Assembly: GCA_024102815.1 (NCBI GenBank)
Contig: JAGFJJ010000014.1
Span: 62,001 to 126,000 of the forward strand
DNA: 64,000 nucleotides
Source of the DNA: Phycisphaerae bacterium
Lineage (GTDB): Bacteria > Planctomycetota > Phycisphaerae > UBA1845
Direction: 5' to 3'
Positions 51,307-59,409 of this stretch are shown here, piece by piece. The first letter of the stretch is position 1. Every line of letters starts with the position of its first letter. The notes below the pieces were generated by a model, which was not told the DNA's origin, searched no databases, and saw only the letters and a program-made list of their open reading frames with translations. Position numbers and translations under genes: made by a program.

Positions 51307-52131
51307 CTATTTTCCTTCGAACAGGCGCGACCCGAGGTAATCATCAAGATCCGGCGTATCGTAGATCTTCCGCGCGGATTTCTCGATGTCATATTCCAGG
51401 CGCACGAACTCGACCGTCGAGCAATACTCGTCGTCATCCACGTCCGGAGGATCGTAATCTTCCGGGGCTTCCCCCTTCTCGTACACCACGATGTAACAAA
51501 GCCGCGGGTCCCGGTCTCGTGGCTGACCGATGCTCCCAACATTGATGATGGCCTTTTCGTCCGACGTAATGGAATAGATGTTGGTGTAGGTCAGGTCGCC
51601 GGGCGAATCGAAACAGGGATCGTCAAGGAACACGCCGGGGACGTGCGTGTGGCCGACCATGCACGCCATATGGTTCGGTCCCAGCTTCTTAAAGCTGTCG
51701 AGAATCTTGCTGGGATTGGTGTAACAATCGTCGGCAAACAGGTATTCGTTAATGGGGCGGCGCGGCGATGCATGCACCAACAGCAGCCCCTTGGTCTCGT
51801 GCATCATGGGGAGGCGCCCCAGGGCCGCCCACCGTCGATTACGCTTGGCTCGATCGGGCTCTTCCTCCAGCGTCTGCCGGGTCCAGTAGGCCGCCCGCTC
51901 CGCGCCCACGTGAAAGTTCAGCGGTTCGTAAAAAACCGCCTGGTCGTGGTTACCGCAGAGCACGACCTCGCAGCGATCGATGGCGAGATCGAGGCATTCC
52001 CGCGGACTTGCACCGTACCCCACTACGTCCCCAAGACAGAAAATCTGCTTGATCCCGCGGCGCTCAATATCAGCCAAGGCGACCTCGAGCGCTTCGAGAT
52101 TGCCGTGAATGTCGGAAATGACCGCGAACAT
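51307..52131 (-). CDS. Calcineurin-like metallophosphoesterase
   Basis: A 274-residue phosphoesterase. The five dimetal-binding blocks are present: SDIHGN (Asp7, His9), CLGDVVGYG, LCGNHDQAV, VHASPRRP and GHTHVP. VGSIGQPRDRDPRLCYIV near the C terminus is typical of the YfcE/DUF2437-like subset that hydrolyses small phosphomonoesters or phosphodiesters, sometimes cyclic nucleotides. The last 40 residues are acidic. The ATG at 52131 directly precedes the SDIHGN strand, so the in-frame sequence upstream is probably not translated. It is divergent from tsaB. Confidence 0.88.
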   Translation of the reverse strand: MFAVISDIHGNLEALEVALADIERRGIKQIFCLGDVVGYGASPRECLDLAIDRCEVVLCGNHDQAVFYEPLNFHVGAERAAYWTRQTLEEEPDRAKRNRRWAALGRLPMMHETKGLLLVHASPRRPINEYLFADDCYTNPSKILDSFKKLGPNHMACMVGHTHVPGVFLDDPCFDSPGDLTYTNIYSITSDEKAIINVGSIGQPRDRDPRLCYIVVYEKGEAPEDYDPPDVDDDEYCSTVEFVRLEYDIEKSARKIYDTPDLDDYLGSRLFEGK

Positions 52132-52274
52132 TACGTGGAAACAGACGCCGCCTGCGTATCGGGCCTTCACTCGAGCCGAGAATTCCTCCGAGCCCGACGA
52201 ATGTAGGAGGCCCAAAGGGGCCCGTCAATCCCAGCATTCCTCCAACCGCCCCGAACCGCTATGATCCGATCGCC

Positions 52275-53000
52275 ATGGGTTCGCAGCCGAAAGAGGCCGA
52301 CTTCATACTCGCCATCGAAACGTCCAGCGCTTACGGGAGCGTGTGTCTCGGTCGCGGCGGCGAAGTTCTCGAATCGCGCGTATTCAGCGGCGCCCGCCGC
52401 CACGCCGTCGAGTTCCTGCCGACGATCGACGATCTCGCCCGGAGTTTCGACGTGCGTCCCAGCCAGTTGGCGGGTGTCGCCGTCTCCGTCGGGCCCGGCA
52501 GCTTTACGGGCCTGCGGATCGGCGTGACGGCGGCACGGGCGTTTTCTCTGGCCCTGGGCAGCCGACTGGTCGCCGTCCCCACGCTCGAGGTCATCGCCCA
52601 GAACGCGGGCCTCGCACCGACCCCGCCGCTCCATGCCGGGGTGATGCTCGACGCAAAGCGGGGCCATGTCTACGCGGCGACGTTCCGCCGCACCGAGTCA
52701 TCGTACGTCACAGACACGGAACCGCGCGAGTGGAATCCTCGCGAATTTCTCGAATCGCTCCCGGCCGATGCTGCCGTTCTCGGCGAGGGCATTGCCTATC
52801 ACCGCGATCCGGTCGACGAATCGAATGTGCGCGTTCTCCCGGAGGAACTCTGGCCCGCCCGCGCCGAGACGCTCTATCGACTCGCCTACGAGCGCTTCCA
52901 GCGCGGTGACGTGGTCGGCCGCAGAGATCTCATTCCCCTCTATATTCGCCCGCCGGAGGCGGAAGAGAAATGGCTCCTGCGCCACGGCTCCGACGGATAA
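52275..53000 (+). CDS. tsaB: tRNA threonylcarbamoyladenosine biosynthesis protein TsaB
   Basis: TsaB is the non-catalytic ASKHA-fold partner of TsaD and TsaE in making t6A at position 37 of ANN-decoding tRNAs. The 241-residue protein has FILAIETSSAYGSVCLGRGG at the start, HAVEFLPTIDDL and VSVGPGSFTGLRIGVTAARA, the hallmark TsaB segment. VMLDAKRGHVYAATF and the ending IPLYIRPPEAEEKW are also typical. It lacks the metal-binding histidines of TsaD, as expected. It begins 143 bases from the divergent phosphoesterase gene and ends at a shared hairpin. Confidence 0.93.
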   Translation: MGSQPKEADFILAIETSSAYGSVCLGRGGEVLESRVFSGARRHAVEFLPTIDDLARSFDVRPSQLAGVAVSVGPGSFTGLRIGVTAARAFSLALGSRLVAVPTLEVIAQNAGLAPTPPLHAGVMLDAKRGHVYAATFRRTESSYVTDTEPREWNPREFLESLPADAAVLGEGIAYHRDPVDESNVRVLPEELWPARAETLYRLAYERFQRGDVVGRRDLIPLYIRPPEAEEKWLLRHGSDG

Positions 53001-53027
53001 GCTCCGGCCGCTCCCACCGGGAAACCC

Positions 53028-53077
53028 GCAAAAGCGACAAGGGCCCGGCGCACCGAACTCCGGCCGCCGAGCCCTTG
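53028..53077 (-). terminator. Intrinsic terminator for the outer-membrane protein gene
   Basis: CAAGGGCCCGGCG (53038-53050) and CGCCGAGCCCTTG (53065-53077) form a 13-bp stem with one G-U pair. On the minus strand it is followed by TCGCTTTTGC. It lies between convergent tsaB and the beta-barrel gene and should stop the latter; on the plus strand the T content after the stem is low. Confidence 0.65.
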
Positions 53078-53121
53078 CGTTATGTTCCGGCGGCGCCGCA
53101 TGGCACGGCGCCCGAGTTCAC

Positions 53122-54033
53122 TTACGATCCGATCGAGAATGAATAGACGAGACCGGCGCCGAAGTTCGGCGTGGAATCCTCGTCGTCCAGGCCGATCTGA
53201 ACCGACATGCCCAGCTTGTGCATCTCGGCCATTGCCCACTCCCAGCCGAGCTCAAGCAGGTTGCTGCCGGCCGAACCGTTCAGCTTGCCGCTGTCCCAGG
53301 AGTAGTCGGCAACCCAGCGAAGCGAGCCGTCGTCGCCCAGAGGCCCATCGAGACCGATGATGCCGCCGTACTGGAAGTCACGGAAGCCATCATAACGATA
53401 GCCGTTCCAGTTCCACCAGTTGGTCCAATTGTTGTTGTTCCAGCGACGGGAATTGATGCTCTCGTCATTGTCACCGTTAACCGTCTTCGCCCACGCGTTG
53501 AAGTGCGAGCGAATGCCGCTGTCATACTCGTTCGTGAGGACGAGGCGAAGCTCGCCATCGACGCCGCTCGAGCCGTCGCCAGTGGGAATACGGGCTGTAC
53601 CGCTCAATGCGAGGGCCGGCCAGTAGCCTTCCTGATTCATCAGCCGCCAGAGGACGCCGACGTTCGTGTCGTAGTTACCGTCCCGGAGACCGCCGGCATC
53701 GCCACCGTCACCGAGCCACACCGGAACCTGAACCGAGAGCTCCATATTCTCATAGAAGCCCCAGTAAAGGGCGGGCGTGACGATGTGATCGTCATCCGAG
53801 TCGCCCAGATTGGCCGGGAAACCCGAGGTAACCCACTGATAGCCCAACCGCAGATCCAATTGGCCGGTGGGAACCGGCGTCGCATCCTCAAACAACCAGA
53901 GGTTCGACAGGAGGTCCGGGCATTCCGACGTCATCGTCTTCGTCTCAGACGTCATCGTCGTCTTTTCCGACTCCTGAGCGACCGCGATCCCACACCACGC
54001 CAGCGCTAGAACCAAAGCCACACCACGCTTCAT
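53122..54033 (-). CDS. Outer-membrane beta-barrel protein with Asn/Trp-rich loop
   Basis: A 303-residue exported protein with signal peptide MKRGVALVLALAWCGIAVAQ. The mature part is a run of amphipathic strands (LDLRLGYQWVTSG, MELSVQVPVWLG, ELRLVLTNEY, GAGLVYSFSIGS at the end) typical of a small porin-like barrel. The last residue is Ser rather than Phe or Trp. Residues 198-213 form a remarkable loop of Asn and Trp (RWNNNNWTNWWNWNGY). GGAGA lies seven bases from ATG 54033. A hairpin terminator follows the gene. Related families in planctomycetes are often called transporter or phenol-degradation MetA-like barrels; I cannot assign a substrate. Confidence 0.75.
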   Translation of the reverse strand: MKRGVALVLALAWCGIAVAQESEKTTMTSETKTMTSECPDLLSNLWLFEDATPVPTGQLDLRLGYQWVTSGFPANLGDSDDDHIVTPALYWGFYENMELSVQVPVWLGDGGDAGGLRDGNYDTNVGVLWRLMNQEGYWPALALSGTARIPTGDGSSGVDGELRLVLTNEYDSGIRSHFNAWAKTVNGDNDESINSRRWNNNNWTNWWNWNGYRYDGFRDFQYGGIIGLDGPLGDDGSLRWVADYSWDSGKLNGSAGSNLLELGWEWAMAEMHKLGMSVQIGLDDEDSTPNFGAGLVYSFSIGS

Positions 54034-54365
54034 TGCGCATTCTCCGTTTACGCGACACAACTGCTTGTAGGTTGACGAGATACGGAACAGATTCCGCCGC
54101 GGGCCGCGCCGCCCGCTTTGTTCCCTGTTTCCGACCGTAGTGTATACGCCGCTTCTTCGGCGCCAAGAACGAAATCGCGGAAATTGCGTTCGGAAACGCC
54201 GATTCCGGGCGCAATCCCCGCATTTCCACGCTGCGAACATAGTCGGCATTCAAGGCGCTCGTCCATGAGCGATTTCGAGCCGGAGCCAAGCAAGCTCCTA
54301 TAATACAATCACTTAGGACCAAAAACTACCCGGGCGCTTCATCTCCGCGCGCTTTAACACGGGAG
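54034..54365. promoter_or_regulatory. AT-rich promoter region of the beta-barrel gene
   Basis: This gap of 332 bases separates the barrel gene from the next minus-strand gene. Around 54296-54320 it is markedly AT-rich. TATAAT appears on the plus strand (54299-54304), and its reverse, ATTATA, lies within a minus-strand TATTATAG. The minus-strand element is more likely to be used, because no plus-strand gene follows. The leader would be long, about 260 bases. No clear -35 was found. Confidence 0.3.
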
Positions 54366-55712
54366 TTACCTGCGGCTTTGAGCCACCGAAGGCGCGGAAA
54401 GAAACCGGACAGGGCGGACCACTTCCTGGACATAGCCCGAGAGTCGATCCTCCACCGACACCTTGAGGACATGCTCTCCCTCCGGAAGGTTAGCCGGAAA
54501 TGTCACGCGTTGGGCGATGAAGAAGTCCGTTCGCTTGCCACGGCAAAGATCGACGATTTCAGGCTCCTCGCGTTCCCAGAGCGACTTCCCATCCGCGCTC
54601 AACAACTCCAGCCGGGTCCATACCACCGAGCGGTACTGCCCGTCTTCGGTCCGTTCCGAGTGCAGGTTTCGCACCTCGATGTACACGATGGTCTGTACGG
54701 GTTGATAGGTAACGAATTCCGACTCGGCCATTTCCTCGTAGACGCCGTAGGTCAACACTTTTCGACAAAGAACAACGCCGCTGATTCTCGGCGCGGCGCG
54801 GTCGGCCAACGTCAGTCGCAATTCCTCCACACGATCCAGCGCCTCGTCACCCGAATCAGATGTTCTGGCCAGAAGTCCGCCGATCGATTGCCCAAGGCGC
54901 AGGTAACCTCGCAGAACAGCTTGTTCCACGGGCGAGAATTCAGCACCCACCGCGCCCATTTCAATCGGGCGATCGGCAGCCAGTTGCACGAGCCGCAAGG
55001 CCCATTCATCCCGGGCGCCGCGCTCGCTTTCCGGCTCGCGCTCCATTGATTCCGCCAAGCCGTCCAGCGTCGGCGCACGGCACGACGATTCGACGGCGAC
55101 CCTGCGATTGGACTCCGCCTCAGACGGGGATTTACCCGGCGCCGCGGCCGGCTCAACATCCGGTTGACGCACGTGCAGCGAAAGGAGTCGCGGCGGAACG
55201 AGATGTCGAGCAGCGCGTCCCTGATCTTCCAGAACCATCTGCACATTGGCACGGGCGGTAAGATCGGCATCAGCGTGCGGCAAAGCGCTCGCTGTCCTTG
55301 GAGGATCCTCGAGAACGTCGGGGTCAACGCGGTCGGAACCAGCCGGATGCCCGGTTCGCTCTGTTTCTATTGCTGGTTCGGTCCGTTTTGCAGACGTGAC
55401 CGCGAGGTCGCTTTCGGATGATGCGCTGACCGGCGACTTCATCGCTGGTTGCGGTTCCTCGGCGAGTTCCTTCGTACGTGCGAGGAATTCTGCAACGGCC
55501 GACAGCGTCTGATCCGCCGGCTCGGCTCTTGCCTGTTCGTCGGGCAAATTGATCCGGCCCGCCGGCGCATCGGCCGACGTAGCTTTTTCTTCGCCGCCGA
55601 GCGTCCAGGAGCGTGAGCCGCCGGTGTTGCAATGCGAGGCAACGAGAAGCAGCGCCACTCCGCACAACATCGCCTGCTTCGGCCGCAATAAGGACAATCT
55701 GGCTTCCGTCAC
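54366..55712 (-). CDS. Planctomycete-type exported protein, unknown function
   Basis: A 448-residue protein with an N-terminal hydrophobic segment (MLCGVALLLVASHC) that could be a signal anchor or an atypical lipoprotein signal. A long Ala/Glu/Pro-rich low-complexity region (about 35-225) precedes a folded C-terminal half. In it ISGVVLCRKVLTYGVYEEM, VTYQPVQTIVYIEVRNLHSE, VWTRLELLSADGKSLWERE and QRVTFPANLPEGEHVLKVSV form a beta-sandwich-like domain seen widely in planctomycetes. GTG 55712 follows GGGAG by six bases and is chosen over GTG 55745. The gene follows the putative holA. Confidence 0.7.
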   Translation of the reverse strand: MTEARLSLLRPKQAMLCGVALLLVASHCNTGGSRSWTLGGEEKATSADAPAGRINLPDEQARAEPADQTLSAVAEFLARTKELAEEPQPAMKSPVSASSESDLAVTSAKRTEPAIETERTGHPAGSDRVDPDVLEDPPRTASALPHADADLTARANVQMVLEDQGRAARHLVPPRLLSLHVRQPDVEPAAAPGKSPSEAESNRRVAVESSCRAPTLDGLAESMEREPESERGARDEWALRLVQLAADRPIEMGAVGAEFSPVEQAVLRGYLRLGQSIGGLLARTSDSGDEALDRVEELRLTLADRAAPRISGVVLCRKVLTYGVYEEMAESEFVTYQPVQTIVYIEVRNLHSERTEDGQYRSVVWTRLELLSADGKSLWEREEPEIVDLCRGKRTDFFIAQRVTFPANLPEGEHVLKVSVEDRLSGYVQEVVRPVRFLSAPSVAQSRR

Positions 55713-55769
55713 GGAAGACTCCCTTCTTCCCGCCTGAGCGAACACACCATCGACGATGCCACCAGCGCT

Positions 55770-56753
55770 TTACGCTGATGAGACGGCCGCGACCGGTCGG
55801 CTGTGCCGAACAATGAACCGCTCCACCGCCGTCTCCACCGTCGCCGCACCGGTCTTAACCAATTCGTCCACCTCCAGGAGGTCGCGCTGTTGATCCTCCA
55901 GATCGCGCGTGGAGATTCTCTTGAACCGCCGGGCGAGCACATCCGGCGGCGTAAAGAGCCCCCGGGCGAGCGACTCGATCGATGTACCGGAATCCCATTG
56001 GCGCCGCGCGTCCAGCAGGCGTCGAACGCTCCAGGCCAGGCCCGCCACCGCACGAACCGGAGCGGCCCGGTCGGTCGCAAGAACCTGCTCCCAGTGCCAC
56101 AGCGCCGCCTCCACGTCGCCCGAGGCCATGGCATCTGTCACGGCGAACACGCGCTCTTCGCGGTGACGGCCTGTCAGAGAGCGGATGTCCTCGGCTGTGA
56201 TTTCGGCGCGGTCACCCACAAACGTCGCCAGCTTGCTCAACTCGGTGTCAAGCAATCCGAGCTCGTCCCCGGCATACTCCCTCAGGGCGGCCGCCGCCGC
56301 TGACGCCATCCGCTTGCCGTGGATCGCCGACGCCCGCCGCGCAATCCAGTCGACTACGCCGCGCCCCTTGGGCGTCTCGCAGGGGATCAATTTCCCGTTT
56401 TCCGCGATCGCCTTGTGCAGGCGCGTCGTACGCGGAAGCGTGCGGCAAAGGAAGACCAGCACGCCGCTGTCGCAGGGATTCTGACAGTAACGCTCCAGCG
56501 CCGCACGGTGCATGCTGATGAACGGGTCAGCATCATCCACCACGGCCACGCGGCGACCGCCCAACAGCGACATCGTCCGGACTTCGTCCAGAACTTCGGC
56601 AAGGCCGGCTTCGGCACCATCGAATACCGTCGCTCCGGAGCCGTCCGAGGCGGAATCCAGGCGTTCAAGAAGCGCCGTCAGCGCCTCCCTCACGAGAAAA
56701 CGCTCCGCGCCGACGATGGCGTACACGGGATGAACTTCGCCGTCCTTTACCAT
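55770..56753 (-). CDS. holA: DNA polymerase III delta subunit-like protein
   Basis: HolA is the clamp-loader delta subunit that opens the beta sliding clamp. The 327-residue protein begins VHPVYAIVGAERFLVREALT. SLLGGRRVAVVDDADPFI follows in the position where delta binds the clamp. VLVFLCRTLPRTTRLHKAIAE, PCETPKGRGVVDWIARRASA and ELGLLDTELSKLATFVGD match delta domains II and III. The AAA fold lacks a Walker motif, as in delta. The start at 56753 fits homologues; ATG 56822 would add 23 residues. It lies 77 bases after the TPR gene and before a hypothetical gene. Confidence 0.8.
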   Translation of the reverse strand: MVKDGEVHPVYAIVGAERFLVREALTALLERLDSASDGSGATVFDGAEAGLAEVLDEVRTMSLLGGRRVAVVDDADPFISMHRAALERYCQNPCDSGVLVFLCRTLPRTTRLHKAIAENGKLIPCETPKGRGVVDWIARRASAIHGKRMASAAAAALREYAGDELGLLDTELSKLATFVGDRAEITAEDIRSLTGRHREERVFAVTDAMASGDVEAALWHWEQVLATDRAAPVRAVAGLAWSVRRLLDARRQWDSGTSIESLARGLFTPPDVLARRFKRISTRDLEDQQRDLLEVDELVKTGAATVETAVERFIVRHSRPVAAVSSA

Positions 56754-56829
56754 AGTTTCTGCCAAGCCGCCGCGCCGAGTTGCGGCGATGTGCCACTTTC
56801 GCGACGCGATCCCCGCGATCATTCGACCG

Positions 56830-58119
56830 TCAGGGTGTGGCTGCGATACCGGGCCCGGAATCGCCCGTCGATTCGCCCTGCCGCGGCGTTCCGGCCGCAT
56901 TGTCCATCAGCGCCAGGCGCCGCCGCGCCTGCTCGACGGTCTCCCGAGCCTGGGGATTGATTCGGGCCGCCCGATCGTAGCAATCCCGCGCCAGAACCTC
57001 ATCGCCCTGGTAGATGGCCACGTCCCCGAGATTCAACCAGACCTCGGCATCGCGGGGGTCGTTGCGCAGAACGGCGCGTAGTCGCTGCGCTGCGCTTTGG
57101 TAATTGCCCTGCTTTCCCAGTACGCGGGCCGAACCCTGCAACGCCGAACGCGATTTCGGGTCCTGCATCAGGGCAATGTCAAACGCCGAAAGGGCCCGTT
57201 CCTCCTCGCCGATCTGGAACAGCAGGTTACCAAGCTCGGCGAAGGCCTCGGTATTGAACGGATCGAGCTCCACCGCACGGCGAAGCTTGGCGACGCCCTG
57301 ACGATAGTCGCCACGATCGCGGTCGACCAGCCCCTCCGCGAAGAGCCGGGCCGCTCGCTCCCGCGCCGCGGCGGGGATTTCCGCAGGGCGTTTTTCGGTT
57401 ATGGGGTCGGGCACCCCGGATCCCCGCGTCAGCCAAGCGATATCCGTTGCACGTACCCGCGGAACCTCCATCCGCTTCATCTCGCTGACGATACGATTCC
57501 CGCCAAGATCCGTGGCCGCAACGCGAATCTCCAGAGGACCTTCAAAACCGTCGGGAACCAGCCAGTCGTACTGCCCGGTATTCGCCAGCGGGTCAGGCGT
57601 CAGCACCGACCAGTCCTGGGTTCCCTGGGAGCGAAAGTGCAACTCGATCGGGCGCGGGGGGAAAAAAGCGTCGATGGCGGTCCAGCGAATGCGAATGACG
57701 CGGCGGCCAAGCGATTCGGCCTCCTGCAAGGGATGAAGCTGCACAACCGGAGGCGTCGCATCAACCAGAATGCGCTGCTGCGGCGCGGTTCCAGCCTCGG
57801 GTTGTGGCGCGGAATCGCCGGCCGCGTTGGAGAGTACAACGTAAAGACCGATACGCCCCTCTCGTGGAGCTTCGACCGAGGCTGGAGACTGCCGGTCCTC
57901 GTCGGCCACCAGGAAGCTCCAGGTGGCGCCATCATCGACGGTGTACCAGATTCGCACGCCGGTAAGCGGCAGTGCATCCTCATTCGAGACGTACTCCAGG
58001 TCGAATTGTCTCGAGCGAAGGGCTTGGGAATCGCCGAACGCCGACCCTCCGACCAAGAGGCCCAAAAGAGCCGCGAATCGGGCAGATTGACCGAGAAATG
58101 CTGAATTCAGCCGCCACAT
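56830..58119 (-). CDS. Exported TPR protein with beta-sandwich domains
   Basis: A 429-residue protein with a signal peptide (FLGQSARFAALLGLLVGGSAFG). A fibronectin-like or Ig-like region comes next (about 25-220: LTGVRIWYTVDDGATWSFLV and IRIRWTAIDAFFPPRPIELHFRS). Residues about 255-395 are three or four tetratricopeptide repeats (AEGLVDRDRGDYRQGVAKLR, AELGNLLFQIGEEERALSAF, ARVLGKQGNYQSAAQRL and LGDVAIYQGDEVLARDCYDR). A disordered, Gly/Ser-rich tail ends it. It should act as a protein scaffold outside the cytoplasm. GGAGG lies seven bases before ATG 58119. Confidence 0.8.
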   Translation of the reverse strand: MWRLNSAFLGQSARFAALLGLLVGGSAFGDSQALRSRQFDLEYVSNEDALPLTGVRIWYTVDDGATWSFLVADEDRQSPASVEAPREGRIGLYVVLSNAAGDSAPQPEAGTAPQQRILVDATPPVVQLHPLQEAESLGRRVIRIRWTAIDAFFPPRPIELHFRSQGTQDWSVLTPDPLANTGQYDWLVPDGFEGPLEIRVAATDLGGNRIVSEMKRMEVPRVRATDIAWLTRGSGVPDPITEKRPAEIPAAARERAARLFAEGLVDRDRGDYRQGVAKLRRAVELDPFNTEAFAELGNLLFQIGEEERALSAFDIALMQDPKSRSALQGSARVLGKQGNYQSAAQRLRAVLRNDPRDAEVWLNLGDVAIYQGDEVLARDCYDRAARINPQARETVEQARRRLALMDNAAGTPRQGESTGDSGPGIAATP

Positions 58120-58540
58120 GCACGAACCTCCGCGCGCAAACCGCCGGCAGCGCCGCTCGAACCGAAGGCGCGTCCCGCACCTTCCAGCGCACTTCCTGCG
58201 CATGGTGGCTGTATCGGCGCGGACGCTTTCCCCGCTCCAAACATTTGCCGCGCAAGAAGGATTGGGCCTATCACCTGAAACGCAAAAAAAATCAAACATG
58301 CTTTAATCCGGCCGGGGGAGGATGAACAGTGGATCCGCAAGATACTGGGTAGAATGGCGCGGTTGGATAAGCCCAACGCGACAATCGACTCGGAAAACCG
58401 CATTCTTTGATGCGTCAGGGCCGTTTCAGCCGACTAATCTACTTTGCCGGAGACTTGGTGCGGTGATAGACTCCCGGTCCGAACAGGGCGGGACCGATCC
58501 CCGAATGAACGGGCATACCTTTCTTTGGAGAGGCGTTGGC
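58120..58540. promoter_or_regulatory. Divergent spacer with promoter for the histone-like gene
   Basis: A 421-base gap between the TPR gene (minus) and the histone-like gene (plus). On the plus strand TTGCCG (58444-58449), 17 bases, then TAGACT (58467-58472) is a fair sigma70-like promoter giving a leader of about 60 bases. An A8 run lies near 58286. A longer open frame across this region shows no domain. Confidence 0.4.
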
Positions 58541-58720
58541 ATGGAAGAATACGAACGTCTACGGGAACTGGTCGAGGCGGCGGCAGAAGACGTGCGCAAG
58601 GCGACCGGTGGCAACAAAGCGGCCGGCACCCGCGTCCGCAAGTCGATGCAGGACATCAAGCAGGCCGCCCAGGAAGTGCGCAAGAAAATCCTCGAAGTGC
58701 GCTCCGAATCAAACGTCTGA
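58541..58720 (+). CDS. Hc1/histone H1-like nucleoid protein
   Basis: A 59-residue, lysine/arginine-rich helical protein: EEYERLRELVEAAAEDVRKA, then GGNKAAGTRVRKSMQDIKQA and a basic C-terminal helix (AQEVRKKILEV). The GNKAAxxRVRxxxxxIxxxAxxxR pattern is that of the N-terminal part of chlamydial HctA (Hc1) and its planctomycete relatives, which bind DNA without sequence preference. The lysine-rich tail of HctA is missing, as in many planctomycete members. GGAGAGG precedes the ATG. It has its own promoter candidate and is probably well expressed. Confidence 0.82.
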   Translation: MEEYERLRELVEAAAEDVRKATGGNKAAGTRVRKSMQDIKQAAQEVRKKILEVRSESNV

Positions 58721-58897
58721 CCCTCCCCGCGAGCGGCGACAGGATCACCGCAGGCCGGAGCGTGACCGGGCGCGTGCGCCCGGCGCGCGGGTCTGGCGGT
58801 TTGCGCTGCGGCGCGGGCAGCATTCCCGCCGTAGCCTGGACAGGGACGGCCGACAGTCTCGGTATTGCGTCCGACGCGATGAGGAGTGTTAATCGTC

Positions 58898-59374
58898 ATG
58901 CCCCCTCCCCTGCTCTTCGAGCTGGACGACGTGGACCTGAACAGCGTCCAGATTACGCGAGAGCAGATCTACGCCCGCCTGCCCCACCGTTATGAATTCA
59001 TGCTCCTCGACGGGGCCTGCTACATTGACCCGGAAGGCCGGCGTGTGGTCGCGTTTCACGATTGCGGCGACGACCCGTGGTGGGCAAAGGGGCACGTTCC
59101 CGGACGGCCGCTCATGCCCGGCGTGCTGATGCTGGAAATCGCCGCGCAAACGGCCGCGTTCGCCTCGCAGTGGACGCAGCCGGACAGCACATTCATGGCT
59201 TTCGGGGGGATCGATCAGTGCAAGTTCCGGGAGGCGGCATTCCCGGGAGATCGTCTTTATGTCCTGGCGGAGGCCATGGAGAAGCGTCCCCGGAAGTTCG
59301 TTTCCCGCACCCAGGGCATCAAGGAAGGCCGGGTGGTCTTCGAGGCGACGATCACGGGACTGGTGATGCGCTAG
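58898..59374 (+). CDS. FabZ-like 3-hydroxyacyl-ACP dehydratase
   Basis: A 158-residue hotdog-fold protein. LPHRYEFMLLDGACYIDPEG matches the FabZ LPHRyPFLLVDrv opening. KGHVPGRPLMPGVLMLEIAAQ is the active-site helix with catalytic His66 and Glu80. MAFGGIDQCKFREAAFPGDRL and EGRVVFEATITG complete the fold. It would dehydrate 3-hydroxyacyl-ACP in fatty acid or lipid A-type synthesis. It has about 20 extra residues at the N terminus, and no fab or lpx genes are near. ATG 58898 is used; GTG 58886 is an alternative. Confidence 0.87.
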   Translation: MPPPLLFELDDVDLNSVQITREQIYARLPHRYEFMLLDGACYIDPEGRRVVAFHDCGDDPWWAKGHVPGRPLMPGVLMLEIAAQTAAFASQWTQPDSTFMAFGGIDQCKFREAAFPGDRLYVLAEAMEKRPRKFVSRTQGIKEGRVVFEATITGLVMR

Positions 59375-59409
59375 GGGCGGCGTTACAGAACCATCACTGG
59401 GGCCGACGC

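Noticed and set aside
54296-54310. Perfect TATAAT on the plus strand
   Set aside because: No plus-strand gene follows and no -35 is present. The AT-rich stretch is better explained as the promoter of the minus-strand barrel gene.
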